NCBI GenBank assembly: GCA_040954595.2
Contig: CM082584.2
Coordinates: forward strand, 13,578,001-13,642,000
Origin: Balanoglossus misakiensis
Lineage: Eukaryota; Hemichordata
Length of the DNA: 64,000 nucleotides
Reading direction: 5' to 3'
The notes beneath the pieces are model-generated. The model was not told where the DNA came from, searched no databases, and saw nothing but the letters and a program-made list of their open reading frames with translations. Position 1 is the stretch's first letter. Each line of letters starts with the position of its first letter. Below, piece after piece: positions 1 through 12,500 of this stretch. The translations under genes were made by a program, and so were the position numbers.

Positions 1-2343
1 CTTAAGGTGGACTACCTAACGCTGTCGGTAGGGATCAACGACAACCGTTTGTCGAATCCCGTGTGTGACGTCAAGTGGCATTATTTTTTTATTTACATTT
101 CCTCTCAGATGCACAAAACTGCAGTTTTCCGGACGAGATAGCCGGCACGTGGCTGTATAGAGCAGGGAATTCTGATAACGACAAAAAACTTGAGTTGAAT
201 GCTGAAAACTACACTGAGATGGCTGGAGACGAAAGGGAAACTTACAACTGTCTCATGTCTGTTCCAGAAAATACAACTTTCATTGCCAAGACCGTGAACG
301 ATGAGTAAGTGTATTAAGATATCGTCCAAATGGTACCTTGTTTAAAACCGTCTATTCCTTTATAAAACATGATACATGTCTCGAAATCGCATGCCTAACA
401 GGTTTGAATAAACCGACAGTCATTAAATGCGTATGGCCACGATTTTATGTTTTCTATATAAACAAGAGTACTTTGCTTTACCTGCGTTGTGCTTACCTCC
501 TTGGGTCAGTAACCAACTAAAGCTTGTATCGTCACAACTGTGCATGTGTGTCTCACCTGTAAACGTCACTTTTTGCATTGTACATCATGGCAGACAACGT
601 GCTGTTAACTTTCAACATATTTCTGTTTCATCACCACAGTCAAACAGCGAGTTATAAGTGCTTTGCCTACAAGAAGATAAACAACAACGTATTAATTGGA
701 TACACATGTAAGTATCATGACTACTAAAAATTAAACATAAAAAAAATAATTTATTTTCCATAACTGAACTATCATATTTCACATGGTTTAATCACATTCT
801 CATATTATCCTTATTATTCAGCAACAAAGGAGAACCCGGATGATGCTCCAACAGACGTGTATGTCTTCTGTGGCGATCTGCTTAAATATCCAACACCCGG
901 AAAAGTGTACTACAACGGTAAATAACCCGTATTGTGAGTGTGTCTACCTCATGTCTGACTATACTATGTCCCAATGCTTGTTTGTGTGTACCCCACACTT
1001 TCTCTATTGCTGAGGTTTAGAAAGTTTATCATTCCCTACTCAGTGTTAATTTCAAATCAGAACATGTTTTGTCAGACACTTTAACTTAAGTGTCTGAGCT
1101 GTTATAATTATTAAATGGACTAAAAATTAAAACGAATTTCTTGTTTATCTTTTAAATTTATATGACGTTACTTATTTTTGTCATCCAAGCTGACGATTTG
1201 AATGCCGTGCAGTGCAGTATAACCGGTAAATACGAATGGAAGAATGATGAATGTACCAACACGACTTCAAAGTTAGAAGTGTGCAGCGGTGGTTATGATG
1301 TCATCGAATACACCGAGGGGTGCAACGAAGTCCAAGCGCCATGTGAGTCGTCTTAAGATCATTCTTCTGTGCTTTTTCAAGTTTCTTATGACATCAACAA
1401 AGCAGCACACTCATCCCCTTGACGTCATTGTTAAAAGAAACTGTGGTCTGCCCTTGTCAACTCGACAAATGGCGCTCACCAAGTAAATAAGTGCAATAGG
1501 CTGTTTCAATAATGGATTGGCTATTCTTGGTTCAGTCTTTGGATCATCCATTACGACACCCTTTAAGTAAACACGACACGCAGATAGCCCATTAGCAATA
1601 AAATGCTCTAAAAGCCCCTTTTAAATGATACCTGTTCTGTTTTCAGTTATAAATGGCAGTATGGATTGCTTAGCATCATGGGAAAACAACGATGGATTGA
1701 AGTACTCACTGGCACAGACTGCCGAGGAAAAGGAAGGTGACAGCAGTCAGAAAGGAAATTATATCTGCATTGTAAGTATCAAAAAAGAAAGTCACATTGA
1801 CCTTTTCGTTGTCAGAAATTACATTAACATAGACTATTTTTGTCTGGTTGATAAATGGTTCGTAGAGATTGATAATAGTACGATTATACGCCCTGAGTGT
1901 TATATTAACTTTCTCTTCATTCAACAAACGATAGTTAGACCTATAATCATTTCATCTACTCGTGAAATTTTGCAGGCACATAAACTGGTTAATAACACTC
2001 TCCGATTGACTGCGCGGGACTTTCAGTGCCAGGCCAGTCAGACAGATATCCACGTGGGAGGAGATGGACTTACGGCACAAATGACAAGAGGTGAGTTGAG
2101 GGAAGCCCGTTTGTCGACGTCCTTCACAAACTGTTTTTAAGCGATTCAACAGTTGCTTGTGGCAATGTACAAAAATAAAAGATCCGATAATCTAAAGTCT
2201 CTCTCTCCCTCTCTTTCTCTTCAGTGTCTGAGGATGGTGAATGTGGTCCACCCGACACGTCAGAGGGCGCTATTCATCTATCTGCTGGATTCAGCATTGC
2301 AATGTCGTTCATTGTGGTGGCCATCACTGCCTGGAAAGCGTAA
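1..2343 (+). CDS. Cys-rich secreted or membrane-anchored protein, 3' part of gene (function unknown)
   Basis: Seven coding exons splice in one frame: 109-304, 640-707, 822-917, 1190-1342, 1647-1771, 1976-2090 and 2225-2343 (stop TAA 2341-2343). Every junction is GT-AG with matching phases. The start and any signal peptide lie left of the window. The piece is about 290 residues, with about 12 cysteines (CSFPDEIAGTW at its start, then pairs such as YKCF, VFCG, VQCS, FQCQ and GECG) and several N-glycosylation sequons (NYT, NTT, NGS, NNT), as expected for an extracellular protein. The last exon ends in a hydrophobic stretch (AGFSIAMSFIVVAITAW) followed only by KA-stop, which fits a GPI-anchor signal or a C-terminal membrane anchor. 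The opening C-x-F-P...G-T-W pattern recalls the arthropod/invertebrate secreted proteins built from DUF7042-DUF7045 domains. That is inference from pattern memory, not an alignment. No biochemical role can be stated. Confidence 0.75.
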
Positions 2344-3617
2344 AGTTCTTTTGTGTGGGTGGCTCCGCAAAAACTGCACATTAATGACGCTTCAGGAGAA
2401 GTCGATTAGTAAAAAAAAAATAGGTCACTTTAATTTGGGCTCGCCTGTAATGGTCTTTCTCTTTGATAGGGCGTTCATGAGATGACGCAACAGGTGTTAA
2501 AATGCGAACAATTGACGCATCATTGGCCCAGCTGTTATCATGATTGTAGCAAGTCACGATATTGCCTCAGACCGCCGATAGGGGTGGTAGTAACGGGTGA
2601 CGAATACCCCATCTGATCTTTGAGGTTACTTGTGATCAAATCGTCACATTTTTTCATTTTTTAAAAATATTTTACACGTTGTTTGTATTACTGCATTTGT
2701 AACTAAACACTTGTGTACATTTGTAAAGCGCCATCAATGTCAAAAGTAGATGATATTTGTTTGCAGAACCCGGAATAGTCATATTGGAATCCAATTCTCG
2801 GTGTTCATCTACATGACTTGTAGTTGTCCGTGATTATTTACTTTTTTCTAGTGAAATTTTATCAAATGTTGTCTGTGGTTTTAGGTAGTAATCCCCCAAA
2901 ACGGCGGTTTTCCACCGCCGTTTGGGCGATTATAACCGAAGTGTCAGCATCATTGCCATGTGCAGTTTCAGATTCACGAGGAAGAGTTGGGGACACTCAG
3001 TGCTTTTGGCATACACGCTTTTACGCTTATCGTATATGCTCGTTTAGTATGATGTATTTTGGTGAAGTATTTCGATAATGGTTTGAGACCTACCAGATGA
3101 CAAATTCTACCTTTATTTTATACCACTTGCTGATCACCAGTTAAAAGAAGAGTAGCAATAATTTTATGTTCTTGTTCTAAGACATGCATCCTACATCCTA
3201 AATTGCCACATTCAGTATATTGCTTCTCGCCACAAGCGGCCACGTGTATACCATGGACAAAGCATATTATGCACGCCAGGTTGTATTCAGTTACCTTGAA
3301 AATGCACGCTAGGTTGATCAGCCGATACAGGGACTTAGGGAGTAAGTCAAGAAATTGTAGTCGGTGTAGGCAACAATCTCTTGACCTCCACTGACTCCAT
3401 AATTTTTCTCTTTAGAATTCTCATGCATAAGCCACTAAAACTGGGATGGTTTCACCTTAGATATACATGTAGCTTATTATCCACGTATGAAGATACCTTG
3501 AGTACCACAGTACTATTTGAACTGTAAGAGCAGTTTGCCCGGTGGAATTTCGAATTGGTAGTCTATGAAAACTGTTACATGACAAATGCGTTTTATGTTC
3601 GTCTGTCTGCATTGCAA

Positions 3618-3623
3618 AATAAA
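3618..3623 (+). terminator. Candidate poly(A) signal AATAAA of the first gene
   Basis: AATAAA lies about 1.27 kb after the stop codon at 2341-2343, with no other gene in between. It would give a long 3' UTR. Placement is by motif only. Confidence 0.35.
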
Positions 3624-4587
3624 AGTTTTACATGAACAAACCTGCGTGTTTCTCTTTGGCGAGCTTCAGTTGTGCCATCAGAATCTCCGTCAGTCTCAGT
3701 AGTTAAACGTGGCGCCATCTTTAGTGTAAATGTTGAAATGCATGGTGGGCATTACACACGTCATTTCCGGTAATGTTTCGGACGATCTGAAGCGTCCGTA
3801 TAACGTATTTGTTTGACTCATGCTGTAAGACCAGTTTTCAAAATAGAAACAAAAATCGCCACATAATAATAACTTATTTAATTGCTTCAAAAAAGCAGCA
3901 ACATAAACTTGTCACAAAGTTTACATTTCTCGAGAACTCCAACCGTAAATCTGTAAATAATTCCCTCTTTTCTTTAAAATATACTGTTTTAAAGGTCAGT
4001 AAAATACAAGACTTCTGTGGATTTCAACGATATGTAAGAAAGCACCATATTGAATTGTCATGGCAACTATTTTTATACCCACATTTGGGAATTTCGCTAT
4101 GTCAGTCACTTAAAATCTCCTTTTAAAAAGTTGCCACAATGAAGTAAGGTGCTTGTAATGAGGGTTTCAATTTAAAAAATAATTACAGCTCTGAAAAAAG
4201 AAAATTTCACAAAAACAAAGACTTTTTTTTTTCAAATGTATAATAATATAGACCAACATCTTTTACATTAAAGAAATTCATTTTTGCTCATTTAAAATAG
4301 CTTGGGTCATTTCACTTGCTGCATTGCTAGCTTATTGACTGTCACAGTACTGATATAATCCCGACAAATCACAACATTAAGCGAATTTTCAAGTTGATCG
4401 TACATTTTAATATGACAATTATCACATGAAGGCACTCGATCTACTTTAAAAGCCACTATGAAATAATTGTCTTAGAATATTAAGGTTTACGTTAATTAAA
4501 TTCCAATTTATCGGTCGAAAATGAACAAACAGATAGCAAACTGTACGGGGAAGTAAATGTGTCACAAATAATATTTGGCATTCGTCG

Positions 4588-4593
4588 TTTATT
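4588..4593 (-). terminator. Candidate poly(A) signal of P4HTM copy 1
   Basis: TTTATT on the plus strand reads AATAAA on the minus strand, about 210 bases beyond the stop codon at 4804-4806. That is an ordinary 3' UTR length. Motif evidence only. Confidence 0.45.
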
Positions 4594-4803
4594 CGCGAAA
4601 TATTGTCAACCAGTTAAAGGCCGTAGGTCGCAAATGTCCGGAAATGTCGACAGCTCTATTAGGTGGTATGCATGGTCTTCACATGAGGTCTCATGATCAC
4701 GAGACATTCATATGCACAAGGGTTGTCTTGATTATAATGCATGTGTTTTGTGGGTAAGATGAGAAGCGGGCTGCAGGACTACGGGTGCATTAGAGCGTTA
4801 GTA

Positions 4804-7800
4804 TTACAATTCTCCCTTTCCTTCGACAATTCCACCTTCCGGAAAAGCGCCCTCAATGCCAAGACTAGCTGCATCCTCATCCACACCATCCAGCTCACCA
4901 GAATATTTCTTCGCATCGTCCTCCTCCGTCTCCACTTGGTAAACGTCACGCATGTATTTGTCGAAAGCAACCTGTTGCTCTGGAGTGTCGGCGACGTTGA
5001 TCCAATTGTTAGCAATCCATTTTTGCCCTTTGTGTACGTCACAACCGCCATGGAGGGTATAGTTATCCATATCACCCAGCCAGCCTGCAGAAGACATATG
5101 TTTATGCAGGGAGGGAACACTTACATGGGGAAAAGGCACACAAGCCAGCATGCAGAAACACATGTTTTTGCAGGGAGGGAACACTTACCTGTTTCACTGT
5201 CAACGTAGTGATTATACCATAAGACAGCTTTTCCCTTCTCGGGTTTGATGACCACATTGGAATCTAAACAGTGTGAGCTGAGATCATAAAGTTTGCTCCC
5301 GGCCGCTCTCAGAGTCTGCGGTCAAAACAATCAGAAAAGAAAAACGTGTACTTGCCATTGGAATTTCGTGGGACAATAGCTGCAAAGAATTTTCGTCTAT
5401 TGTCTCAAAGGATATGCAGATGCCATTGTTATACGGCACTGTGTGCACCTTTACCCAGTGAATAACCATAGCCTTTACTTGATAAAATGTAGCACATGTT
5501 TGATATTGTCATGAAAGTTTCCACTGCTCAAGTGTTTCAGGTGACTTATTCTGAATGGTGTAAACTCACCTCAGCTGTAAATGTCTCGTTATTTGCGACT
5601 GGGAAAGCCGTCTCCCCACCCTCAGGCACATCGTTTAGGTAATACAATATTGTCATGTACCTGCAGGGAGGCAAACACGTCATTCCAAGTGATAACGTTT
5701 GTAACATTGGGCTTTTACTATTGCCCCGGCATTTTATTGTGTATTAGCCTGACTTGAAACTGCTGTAGAGATTTTTTTGAATCAGTCTCTCACAACCGAC
5801 TAGTTTTCCGTCCTTCTGTGAACACTCGACTTATCTACTGCACGTGATCAGAGTTCATTATTCATCACCACCACCACCACCAGCACCGCCATCTTTCAAG
5901 ATGTTTAAATCCATTTTTCACACATACAAAGTACATGTGGCACCAAGTGACTGAATTAAAATGAACTGTTTCCACAAACCTGCAGAGTCTATACGTCATA
6001 TTGGTATGGTCAGAGTAGTTGAATCCCATTTGACCACAAGTGATGTTTGGTCCGACCACCTTGTCTTCCGAGTCATAATGGGCGTGGTAGTGACCTCCTT
6101 TCTCGTAATACACGACCTGAAATAAAACCGAAACGATATTCTTTTTTGAAGTGCCATCTATATCGCAAAATCCGCCATGGCAGGGTCCTATGCATATGAG
6201 GTGTCACATAAGTTGTGAATGTAGACAATATCTGTGCGAGCAAATTGCATTCCAGTGATTGCAGATGATTTCCGAGAACGTTCAAACCAGGTGTAACACA
6301 CAGCAAAATATACCAGGGAATATATACCTGTAACTGTTCGCTGTTTTCGATTACATTCCTTGGTAGGCGTGTCAACTTGATCACTCTCTCTCGCAGCGCC
6401 CTCAATATGGGATTATTGGTGGTTGTCTGCTGCAGCCATGTTTGTTTACTGTATCGTATTTTGTTTGCTCCACTGCTCTCAGTCCTGTTGTCCATCCAAA
6501 AGCGTATACTTGTTTCGTTGACTGTCAGGAATTCTTCCAAGTTTAGCATATCTGAGAATAAACATATTAACCATGTAACCTGTTGCATGATAGAAGCCGT
6601 CGCTCCGGGACAGACACACATGATTTGACCAAAATAATGACATCGATAATCATGGTCTCTGTCACGAAGTTGCCATTTCAAAGCGATTATATTTATACAC
6701 AAAAGAAATCTCTTAAAGCTTCTGACAAGATTCATGCAACACAAATTCCCCGAAGAAGGCGCAGACACAGAATATAAACGAGATATTCGTTGCGGCAAAT
6801 CACCCCTGTGAGAAAAAATTCAATTAATCGATGGTCGTAAACGGATACCGATCACCGAGTTCACGACGAACGCTTACAAGATACAGTCAGGTTACATGTA
6901 CAGAATACGGACATAAAACGATTGTCAATTCATCTAAGATTTTTTATCAAGGGTCGAGACATTTCTCCGCTACGTGCGGGCTGGGCCGTTTATTAACGAA
7001 CTAGTAGTTGATGTTACCGCGGGGAATCATAATAATTACTCACCATCTCCATCGGGATCCATTTCCAAGTCTTTGTACCTTTGTGACAAACAGACATAGG
7101 ATTCTGCTTAGAACCACAGCACATGAATCTTTTTTCGTATTATTTTGATAATTTTACCGACAAAGTGTCTTAATGTACCATGTATTCGGAAACCCTATTT
7201 GGAGTACTGAAAGGGCGCCGGTTTCAAAACTTCCGTTTCCAGAAACGAATCCAGAATTGATTTATTCTCGCGGACTGACAGCGGTGCATGTAAAAGAATA
7301 TGATTTCTATTTGGGCGGCAGAAATCCTACCCGCCAATTGCTGGGACGTGAACCGATAAGACGGACATCATCCGTACATTATTCATCTCCCTCCTTTGGA
7401 TTATTACCGATTTCTAAAAAATAATCACAGGTACCTATTCTTCTCGCGGTAGATTTATTTTTAATTTTACTTCTCGTGGACACACTTTGCCGACAACCCG
7501 TGTTGTTACACTAACTAAACCAATCATGATGTACGGACGAAAAAACCCAATCATCGGAATATCTCTCTGCCCGATGCGATGCGAGTCATTTGTAGGGTGC
7601 ACTTATGCCGTGACTTTCTGTGTCATCGATTTTTGTGCGATCAATATTTCATGAATAGAGAGACATAGAAACTTGGGCAATGCTTCATTAATTGTCTTAG
7701 GCTAGATTCTCGGTCCACGTTTAGGCCGACGTGTCTGTGTGTCACTTTACTCCATCTGACAAAATCGTAAAGCCCGCCCTGGAAGTAGTCCCTGTCTTCC

Positions 7801-9457
7801 TCGCTAGCCAAGTTAAGTCAACATATCGAGACCACAGACAGTCTGAAAGAAGCATTTTTGTGGAATTAAAACATATTACAGTTAAATGGATAGGCCGTCT
7901 TAAATAAACTTATTAAAATTTCATGCCACTAGGTTCATTCTGTAGTCAGTGAACATCATAGCATTGTGACTAAAAGATTCATTCCATAGAATTGTCCAAG
8001 ATTGATAGAAAAGGTTTTTCTTGTCGCTCGGAAAATCATTTATCTCATCTCCGTTTTCAATTTTCTAAAATTACTTCCCCAATATAATAATGTAGTTGGC
8101 TGGCTTTCATCATAAAAAATCCCGCGTATTTTTTACCAATTCTTTGAATAATTATATTCTTCTTTGCAATACCCTCAATAGAATGAAACTCGCTTTCATT
8201 TCTATGCATTCGTCAGACTCAGCAAAGTCAATGTTTTGTAATATGCAATTGGCAAACTATGCCATTCACGGGCTACTCTCAGCTGCAATGTTAAACTTAC
8301 AAATGTGACAGAAGGACTGTACACAGAACAAACCCCAAAATTGTGATGTATTGCATATGCTAACATGGCTTGCGTGTTCTTGATTGCCCAATGCCCTTGT
8401 TTCTAAATGAGTCTTTACATCCGTATTTTCCAAACCAAGTTTGCCGCTGTACGTCGTGATATGCGTTCAAAGTGAAATGTTTTCAACGAAAACGTGATAT
8501 GTACTATGGACGCAATGGTCTCACTCTGAAAGACATGAACACTTAACCCCACAACAATTCTAAATACTAGCGAAATGCCCTACACAAGGAAATATACAGA
8601 CATACAAGAGGTTTTCGCGAGTGTTTGTAGTACAGCGCAGCAGTAAGCCTTGAGATTAATTTAAATCACAGAGGAGATCCGAAATGAAGATGATGGAAAT
8701 TGCAGTCGATAAATAGTGACATGCTGTGACAGAGAGCATGAAAACAAATCTTGGCAACAGATACAGTCTTGTTAGAAACATCGAAAGAGCTTGCGCTGTA
8801 CCGCACGGGTGGGCGAGTTGTGAAGCCTAACAACCTGGGAGTTGAAATACCCCCTCGAGAAATATAGGCGTCGATGGGAATAGCAGTTCTAAAGTTTCAG
8901 TTTAGAAGAGGTTTTATTGGGAATAATAATACTAAAGAGTGAAGCATCTGCCAGAGTATTGAATTATTGTCAATTTCCCTCCTCGTCGTTTTAGATCGGC
9001 TTTGTTGCCGCCGTTAAGCCGTTTCGCGTCGCGCGAAAACCTCTCACAATTTGCGCACACATTCTGTAAGGGGACCCGGTGCAGAAACCCCTTGGAAATA
9101 ATCCAGCCGTAAAACGGAAAGACGCATGACGTCAGAAAAGAAAAGAGTGGCGCTGAAAGGAAGTGCACATGTGGCAGAGAAGGAGGCAGGTGTGTTTGGC
9201 ATTTGCAATTAACAAAAGTATGAGACATTATCCTATAATGGAGGGTTCCACTCGTATAAGAGAACAGCATACCATACGAAATGAACTTAATACATTTTCA
9301 CCAAGGGAGTTACGACTGACATGAAAATCTGAATATTAGCTCTCCAATTTCATACATACAGTGTACCTACATTTGTCGTATGTCATCTGGCGAGAAAAAC
9401 CCTCCGTGAGCTATTTCCAGACTGCTGATGATCTGCGGATATCAAGAATAAACATGG

Positions 9458-9507
<50 letters not shown>

Positions 9508-12500
9508 ACCACCAGCATGAGTTGCAAAAATATAAAAAACATACACATGTATACATTCAGTTATTATTCTCGATACCTCTTCAAGGTCCAGAAAGCCATC
9601 GTGGTTTTCATCTAATCCTTTAAAAAGGTCTTCCATTTCCATGTCGATTTCTTCCGCTTCTTCATCGTATTCTTCCATATCTTCAAGTGTTGTGCTGTTT
9701 AATAATTCTTTCGTTTGAGCCAAACTGACGATGTGATCGCAATCTTCATCTGACAGAAATTTTGGTATTTCTAATAAAGCAAACAAGAAGGGATATCTTG
9801 TTATTACCGTTCACCGCTTCCTGTATCTGTGTTTGTTGAATTGTTTAAATTTTGACTTTCTGAAGCCTTTAGAAAAGTTAGAGTTCTCCATGTAATTGAA
9901 ATAGAGTTGATTTGAAAGGGAAGCGAAGTAAAATTGGTGAGTCACGTGGTTCAAAGAGATGTAGACCTAAACATTCACTGGTCGTCTGAAACGTGTATGT
10001 CTGTTTTTCATAGTGACACAAAGATGTAAAAAGCGGCGGGTTTATTTGCTTAACACTCCTACAGATTTTGCAGGCCCCACTCCGTTTAATCAAATCGGGG
10101 CTTCGTAATACGCCGTCGCCGACGGTGCGAGTAACGCATTGTGACATCTCATCAAACACATCGAAAGAGAACAGGCGTCCAAATGACGTGTACTTGAAAC
10201 GCACCGGGGTCAACGAGGTCACCTAGGTGCCACTTAAACTCACTTACCAAATAGCAAAGGTTGCATACTCCGCGTTATTACAGTGTACATCTGTCCTGGC
10301 GAAAGCTCTAATTCCTGTTTATGACCAATCTGAAGGACAGAAAAAGGAAAATAACATAATATTTTGTTTGGAACATTTTAACATGCGTCTGACTGTTTTG
10401 TTGTTGTTTACAACAAATATTCGTTGACTGGTGCAGCATATTAGTCGGTTCGTGTTTGAGAATTCGACCCTGCAATATACGCCTCTATGACGCCCCTTTG
10501 AAGCATCGCCTTTTTCTTTACATTCTCATAATGCGCACTCACGTTCCAACGAGGCTTACAGAATAATTTGTATATAAACGAAAGATGCAGTGTTCAAAAA
10601 CATCAAACGATTTTCGCTCGTGACTATACATAAATGAAGCAAACTAAATCAATGCGCAAATAATAATAGCGTACGTGATTTTGGTTGGACTCCCCCCTCT
10701 CTCCGCATCGCTTCAACGCCGCGCCTCTGTTCGTTAAATTTCGCAAAACTGAATCTTCATTCAAATCTCGTGCAGATAAAATGTTTCAAATTGTTAGTTT
10801 TATGCACGCATGCTCATATCACTAAATGGGGATATTTGCAAGCAACAAAGATTTTCCTCTGGGTGATATTCTACAATCTTCCAAATTTACTCCAAGTGAA
10901 CTAACATATGGAATGTTTGTAGAAGAGTGACTCGATCTTCAGGGCACACGCGTGTACTTAATAAGGTAGATTCCGCGCAGTGCCACGGAGTTGGAAGAAA
11001 ATAACCATTTACTAGGGTAATAACCCTTGCTTCTTTACAGTGAAATCGTTCGTGTTTACTGCTGGTGCGATGTGGCCATCAGCGCATTGGGTCAATTTAA
11101 AACTCCTTGTAAATGATTCTTTGGGGAATTCTTAAACTATACAAGATTTCTCTGGTGACACTGCAGAATATCGTTCTTTTGAGATGTGGCACACTTACTT
11201 AATAAAATATTCAAAAAGGTTGAAATTGGCTTAGCTTCAGTTTCACGGCCATCGGCTGTATTCGTATATTGCGTTATTTGACGCCATTACAATCGCGCAC
11301 TGGCCGAGAAGACCCCCTAACTCGGCAGCTGTGATGTCGACTTACATATAATGAAGTTTTTTGAAGACAGGAACATGAAAGGTGATTTGCTCGATATGAA
11401 AAGGGTCGTTAGGGAATGCTACGCGGATTATTCCGTTCATAATAAGCCGATTACAGTCAGAGAAATTTCAGATTTTTTCCGTGTTGTGTTTTCCTAGTAT
11501 GGATTACCAGTCGCTGACGTCAGTTGGTGAACACAATGTAGAATATCTCTATTTCAGGCCTTCAATGCCATTTCGCTCATAAGCGTCTTACAAATTCAAT
11601 TTAAAAGAATTAGAAATACCGTGAATCTGTCTATACAAAATGTCAGTGTCGGTAGCTTTGTGATAAAAAAATGTGCATAACATATCATTCCCCAGTCTCC
11701 CATATTGCATCATTGATCGTTAAAGTCCAGATTCAGGAAAAGTAGCTTAGACCAGAGAGAGGTTTTCCTTCCCCTCGCCATTCTAATTTTTCCGATTTGA
11801 TAATATTTTTTTCCGATGGAAAGTGCCACACTGCTGTTCCTTCCTGATGGCGTTATTTAGTCTCGCACCTCATTAAATGTTTAAACTGTGACCTATTTCG
11901 TACACATGATAGCTGACGCCATGATATTGGTACCATTCAGTATCCACAATCGCATTGATTGTGTTCTAAAACAAGAACCAAATATATACCTTAAGCTGAT
12001 TGATATTTATAAGCCACGCCGAAAGGCATGTTAGATTCAATATTTGTCGATAACAACGATGGTACTCTGTGATGTTTTAACAACTCTGCATATGAGCGGG
12101 AATCGTGATATGATGTACTACACCTTTTTTATATCCAATTATCTATGTGTAAATGAACACAAGTGTAGCATATCTAGAAGTCGAATTGACTGATAATGCC
12201 ATTTGATGGTTTGTGACACACTGTTTTCTAGGTTAACCGACATAACCATGGTTATTGTGCTAGATGGCCTAAAAACCATTGAAGCGGAAGACAGTGGCAC
12301 CGAATGGCATGGACATTACCTAACAGCATCCTAACTACGTTCCCTTTTTATGCCATTTTTCTGACCGGTATCAGCGAATGAACATTTGAAAGAAAACCAG
12401 GGAAAAACCTAAGGTCATTTGTGTTAATGATGCGTTATCTTGTACTTTACCCTAAAGTTGCTTTCGCCATCACGATGAAAGCTTCAACTATTCTTTAATT

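Larger units (their letters stand above)
2344..4803. other. Convergent intergenic region between the first gene and P4HTM copy 1
   Basis: This region holds the 3' ends of two convergent genes. It has no open frame with exon-like borders. It contains an imperfect hairpin around 2893-2925 (arms ACGGCGG / CCGCCGT), an AATAAA at 3618 for the plus-strand gene and TTTATT (AATAAA on minus) at 4588-4593 for the minus-strand gene. The rest looks like plain AT-rich sequence. Confidence 0.5.

Noticed and set aside
1-60. Possible upstream exon of the first gene (frame LKVDYLTLS...)
   Set aside because: The phase needed by the acceptor at 108 puts a stop codon at positions 3-5, so this stretch cannot join to exon 109-304 as read.
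4741-5208. 155-codon plus-strand open frame
   Set aside because: It is the complement of the last two P4HTM exons, which have family motifs (LHGG...KW) and splice borders on the minus strand.
8337-8470. Short minus-strand segments with TRALGN- or W-containing frames, considered for the missing P4HTM exon
   Set aside because: Phase at the 5' side or spacing to the next Met does not fit; similarity is at chance level.
8932-9270. 112-codon minus-strand open frame in the P4HTM intron, tested as the missing linker exon
   Set aside because: No match to the expected inter-EF-hand pattern and no donor leaving two bases in phase.
9361-9615. Open frame with a run of 16 histidines (and poly-Met on the other strand)
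   Set aside because: Produced by the (ATC)n microsatellite; no exon borders and no similarity outside the repeat.
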